A DNA stretch of 54,919 bases from Crocinitomicaceae bacterium (GTDB lineage: Bacteria > Bacteroidota > Bacteroidia > Flavobacteriales_D > Crocinitomicaceae). The notes under the pieces were generated by a model, which saw only the letters and a program-made list of their open reading frames with translations, made no database searches and had not been told where the DNA came from. How positions within the stretch are numbered: the first letter of the stretch is position 1; each line of letters begins with the position of its first letter. The stretch spans positions 1 to 54,919 of the forward strand of contig JAKVAS010000003.1 of NCBI GenBank assembly GCA_022448165.1, written 5' to 3'. Positions 53,201 to 54,919 of the stretch are shown here, piece after piece. Both the position numbers and the translations under genes were made by a program.

Positions 53201-54580
53201 AATAAGTTTGTCTTATACGACGACTCATATCGAGATGTAGATGTCACTCAAGACTTCTTAAGTGACGGAGGCAAATATTTAGTCCCAATGACAGGCGATG
53301 ATCAATCGATTCGTTGGATTGAATGGTCCTACAAACAATTCTCTAAAAATCTTAGAGTTATAATAGGAAGTGACGTTTCTGAAAAAGTAGAAATAGAAAA
53401 CACCCATGAACTATTAGTTCAAAAAGTAGAAGATTTCATCTCTACCGTAGATGTTAATGGTAATATAACCTTTTTAAATGACTCATTATTAGATAAAATG
53501 GGGTATCAAAAAGAGGATTTAATAGGTAGGAACGCTGTTGAACTTGTAGCACCGGAATATCGTAAAAATGCTGAAAAGTTCTATTCAAAGCACTTCAAAG
53601 AAAGAAAACTAACATCTTATTATGAAATTCCTATTCTCAAAAAGAATGGAGACGTTGTTTGGGTAGGCCAACATGTCAACACAATATATGCTCCAGGATC
53701 CAAAAAATACATTAACGGCTACATTGCCTTAGCTAGAGATATTACTGAAAGAAGGAAACAAGAGCGACTTATTCGGGAGCAACGCGACAATATTACCTCT
53801 AGTATTAACTATGCACTAAGAATTCAACGAAGCTTATTGCCAAAAGAACGTAAATTTGAAATCGCATTTAATGACTATTTCATATTCTACCGTCCGAAAG
53901 ACATTGTCTCTGGCGATTTCTATTGGATTCAAAGTATTGGTAACAAACAAGTGATTGTCTTGGGTGATTGCACAGGTCATGGGGTTCCCGGATCGCTCAT
54001 GACTGTTTTAGGAATAAACCTACTAAACAACATAGTTTTAGAAGCCAGAATAACAGAACCCAGCGCAATTTTAAACGAATTAGATAAGCGCATTATTGAA
54101 TATCTTCAAAAACATAATAATGAGGAAAAAATTATAGATGGAATTGAAATCACAATCATTGTGATTGAAGAAGGAGTCGAAGAAATGTCATATGCCTGTG
54201 CAGGCTCACGCTTCCTTATATATCAAAAAAACACTTTCGCCATGTTTAAAGGCAACAATGAGCACATTGGTGATATAAAAGGAGAGGAATTCGTTGGATA
54301 TCAAACTCAATACACTGCCCTTCGACCAAATGACATCTTATATCTCTTCTCCGATGGGTTTCAAGATCAATTTGGCGGAGTAAAAAATAAAAAATATTCT
54401 TTCCGAAGAATGTTGGAACTATTAGAATCAAATGTAAATTTGGAACTTGCTGAACAACAAAACATGATCGAAAAAGAGTTCGACTCATGGAAAGACAGCG
54501 AGGAACAAACAGACGATGTAACCATTTTAGCAATCAAAAGGGGAATCCCTCTAGAAGAAAAAACTAATGAAAGTTTGTAG
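50273..54580 (+). CDS. Hybrid sensor: regulator propeller, Y_Y_Y, 7TM, two PAS, SpoIIE/PP2C phosphatase
   Basis: The protein is 1435 residues. Signal peptide KKLLLLLCLLLNVGLWSQ; then two-component-regulator propeller units (GREGLGMSSIHCARQ-like, LWIGLDGAGLSKFDGENF, GSIWLSSTHSGLHKV, GNLILGTNKGISIINI) over about 25-640; a Y_Y_Y domain near 650-720 (LQYRYRLVELNETWEEN); a membrane helix near 727; a seven-helix block at about 765-920; two PAS domains at about 935-1035 and 1045-1165 (GNITFLNDSLLDKMGYQKED); and a SpoIIE phosphatase from about 1175 (YRPKDIVSGDFYWI, LGDCTGHGVPGSLM, LYLFSDGFQDQFGG, TDDVTILAIKRG). Metal Asp residues appear intact. By family it dephosphorylates an anti-sigma antagonist or other target. 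It overlaps the next gene by 14 bases. Confidence 0.9.
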   Translation: MTKKLLLLLCLLLNVGLWSQIRQFEHFGRREGLGMSSIHCARQSSDGHLWIGLDGAGLSKFDGENFTEITPINGPRTLHVTDILFSEDNVLFASRFNGFFSYSQKNNSIQRIDDNDFGRKFGDRKRLLQEGKSLYLFYQRQIIWKSNGVFKPITHRDLPKENINVIDHILLDQGILFSTETGWFHVLEGKITPICEWIGKTNLDVSNYRFGYKKDNIVTLCSPYADNWIQIKLNKESIPTLTRGMHVSTPFNSGEQISKCTYNEKRKDVVLITNTGRLFSVHSGTLKLIPHNMEYPFSDIDDLFIDFNGSIWLSSTHSGLHKVSTEPFVQFKMNPIMRVENISLTHKIDELLVLDFFGGNTHIGNPLIPDEFKSFDFHTYSIDKGKKEYYFATNNGIKTLDREAPGKISFNTFLLPNEKISIAIEENGYLWYSPFGEGLYRYDLKTKKTQSIQTDQKRTLEFVYTAQKSKDGKFLYFGGNNGVYKVNIESGLASPIMGSQTQYAGNSATDSYGNCWFTCGENLLGILNNGTTRIISDQKYFNSPLFYTLESDSFGNLILGTNKGISIINIGEFGNILSSNHYDSSTGFEGYETHTRSNFKDNSIIYVGTIEGLFIIDTKELESTSPPNQPYIYNLLEKANAQERNSTAHFKITVLNPRTKSLQYRYRLVELNETWEENHGSQEITFDKLKSGRFTLEAQASYDGAHWSESSFQHFDINVSIWKSSWFIVVLIGGIIALNLFLLSFNKNTRTINLLGEESKQIYLEMAPAMLIFAAFYVTSSHLIAPIVTSELTGSTTITLIEGVILIALYLTSLVFKRQNKKHLYLHLLIIAIGIITLHFFWELYISNLYPYHILGIVLTGTVAPYVFTRLSHSTIYSFITILITIIIVFNVDNPAYPKPYTIIGIFVNASLIIFNSHLRYSSLEKLTFISGIINQGNIPVISYDSKGTISFATENISNFVNLTHEELINNNISALNKFVLYDDSYRDVDVTQDFLSDGGKYLVPMTGDDQSIRWIEWSYKQFSKNLRVIIGSDVSEKVEIENTHELLVQKVEDFISTVDVNGNITFLNDSLLDKMGYQKEDLIGRNAVELVAPEYRKNAEKFYSKHFKERKLTSYYEIPILKKNGDVVWVGQHVNTIYAPGSKKYINGYIALARDITERRKQERLIREQRDNITSSINYALRIQRSLLPKERKFEIAFNDYFIFYRPKDIVSGDFYWIQSIGNKQVIVLGDCTGHGVPGSLMTVLGINLLNNIVLEARITEPSAILNELDKRIIEYLQKHNNEEKIIDGIEITIIVIEEGVEEMSYACAGSRFLIYQKNTFAMFKGNNEHIGDIKGEEFVGYQTQYTALRPNDILYLFSDGFQDQFGGVKNKKYSFRRMLELLESNVNLELAEQQNMIEKEFDSWKDSEEQTDDVTILAIKRGIPLEEKTNESL

Positions 54581-54919
54581 AAGAGAAACATTCAATGCCG
54601 CTCACCGATTATTCAGATCTGACTGGAGCGATGAAAAGAACTTTGAAGTATTTGGAAAGTGCAGTCACCCGAACTTTCATGGCCACAATTATGTTTTGGA
54701 AGTATGGGTTGAAGGAGAAATAGACCCTGAAACAGGTTATGTTATCGACCTAAAAATACTCAAAAACCTTATTCATAAACACGTAACAGATCGATTCGAT
54801 CATCGAAATTTAAATCTAGACTGCGAAGAATTCAACGGGATAAATCCTACAACGGAAAATATTTCAATGGTTATCTGGAAAATACTGCGAGAAAATATCC
54901 CGTCGAAATTCCAATTAGA
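54567..54919 (+). CDS. 6-pyruvoyl-tetrahydropterin synthase / QueD-like enzyme, second copy (cut by window edge)
   Basis: ATG 54567 opens MKVCRRETFNAAHRLFRSDW, and 117 full codons are present before the window ends. It is a close paralogue of the product of 20188-20619: zinc His in NAAH and HGH, Cys in VFGKCSHPNFHGHNY, FDHRNLNLD, and TTENISMVIW. The C-terminal end is missing, so I cannot judge whether it is complete. The reading frame starts inside the last codons of the SpoIIE sensor, so the two are cotranscribed. Confidence 0.85.
   Translation, partial: MKVCRRETFNAAHRLFRSDWSDEKNFEVFGKCSHPNFHGHNYVLEVWVEGEIDPETGYVIDLKILKNLIHKHVTDRFDHRNLNLDCEEFNGINPTTENISMVIWKILRENIPSKFQL

Noticed and set aside
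1-54919. tRNA, rRNA, insertion sequence, integrase, prophage or defence-island genes
   Set aside because: I looked for tRNA T-arm motifs, transposase and integrase signatures, restriction or toxin-antitoxin pairs and saw none that I could support.

Overview
The window is AT-rich chromosomal DNA from a member of Bacteroidota, most likely order Flavobacteriales (a Crocinitomicaceae/Cryomorphaceae-like lineage is my guess). The evidence is type IX secretion (T9SS) C-terminal sorting domains of both kinds, a PorP/SprF gene behind a giant HYR-repeat surface protein, a TonB-dependent receptor paired with a DUF4249 lipoprotein, a hypoxanthine phosphoribosyltransferase-adenylate kinase fusion, and many copies of the Bacteroidota -7 promoter box TAnnTTTG just upstream of start codons. 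No tRNA, rRNA, CRISPR array, prophage, integrase or insertion sequence was seen. It reads as core genome with some lineage-specific surface genes.

Layout. 1-3.3 kb (minus): 3'-truncated pheT behind a TPR sensor histidine kinase. 3.4-7.9 kb (plus): TonB receptor, DUF4249 lipoprotein, rhodanese, TIGR04282-type glycosyltransferase. 8.2-9.0 kb: T9SS-exported thioredoxin-fold protein, with a bidirectional terminator separating it from a frameshifted small lipoprotein gene. 9.5-14.2 kb (minus): two-TM protein, heptose epimerase hldD, deoxynucleoside kinase, secreted propeller-like protein, GH3-family adenylating enzyme. 14.3-17.1 kb (minus): an unlisted 32-residue membrane peptide with its own promoter box and terminator, then an outer-membrane-like protein and a large lipoprotein of unknown function. 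17.3-18.9 kb: a second GH3 paralogue. 18.9-20.6 kb (minus): PTPS/QueD-like, folE and a Bax-inhibitor-1 protein. 20.7-25.0 kb (plus): tlyA, then sufS-sufE-DUF59-fabF. 25.1-26.6 kb: beta-barrel protein and Omp28-like lipoprotein. 26.8-36.5 kb (minus): an exopolysaccharide-type operon (GT4, Wza, Wzc, rfbC, WecA-like) running into a lytic transglycosylase and uvrA. 36.6-39.1 kb: convergent dacB and ddl. 39.2-44.4 kb: the HYR-repeat T9SS adhesin-like protein and its PorP/SprF partner. 44.5-48.9 kb: acyltransferase, then crcB, PAP2 phosphatase, obgE and the hpt-adk fusion on minus. 49.0 kb to the end: purK, a 1435-residue propeller/7TM/PAS/SpoIIE sensor, and a truncated second PTPS/QueD-like gene.

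How the genes fit together. The dominant theme is the cell envelope: polysaccharide export (Wza/Wzc/WecA-like/RfbC/GT4), peptidoglycan (Ddl, DacB, lytic transglycosylase, PAP2), LPS heptose (HldD), lipids (PlsC-like, FabF) and T9SS surface cargo. Housekeeping genes (pheT, uvrA, obgE, folE, suf, purK, tlyA) lie between. Packing is tight: several ATGA overlaps, and three convergent pairs whose stop codons abut or share bases.

Most interesting to me: (i) three genes (tlyA, sufS, purK) whose TATCTTTG box lies only 4-5 nt before ATG, predicting leaderless mRNAs; (ii) the 32-residue membrane peptide transcription unit at 14306-14404; (iii) the outer-membrane protein/lipoprotein pair bracketed by two GH3 paralogues; (iv) the propeller-7TM-PAS-SpoIIE sensor with a palindrome just before its start. 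I did not find a clearly new defence or biosynthetic system.
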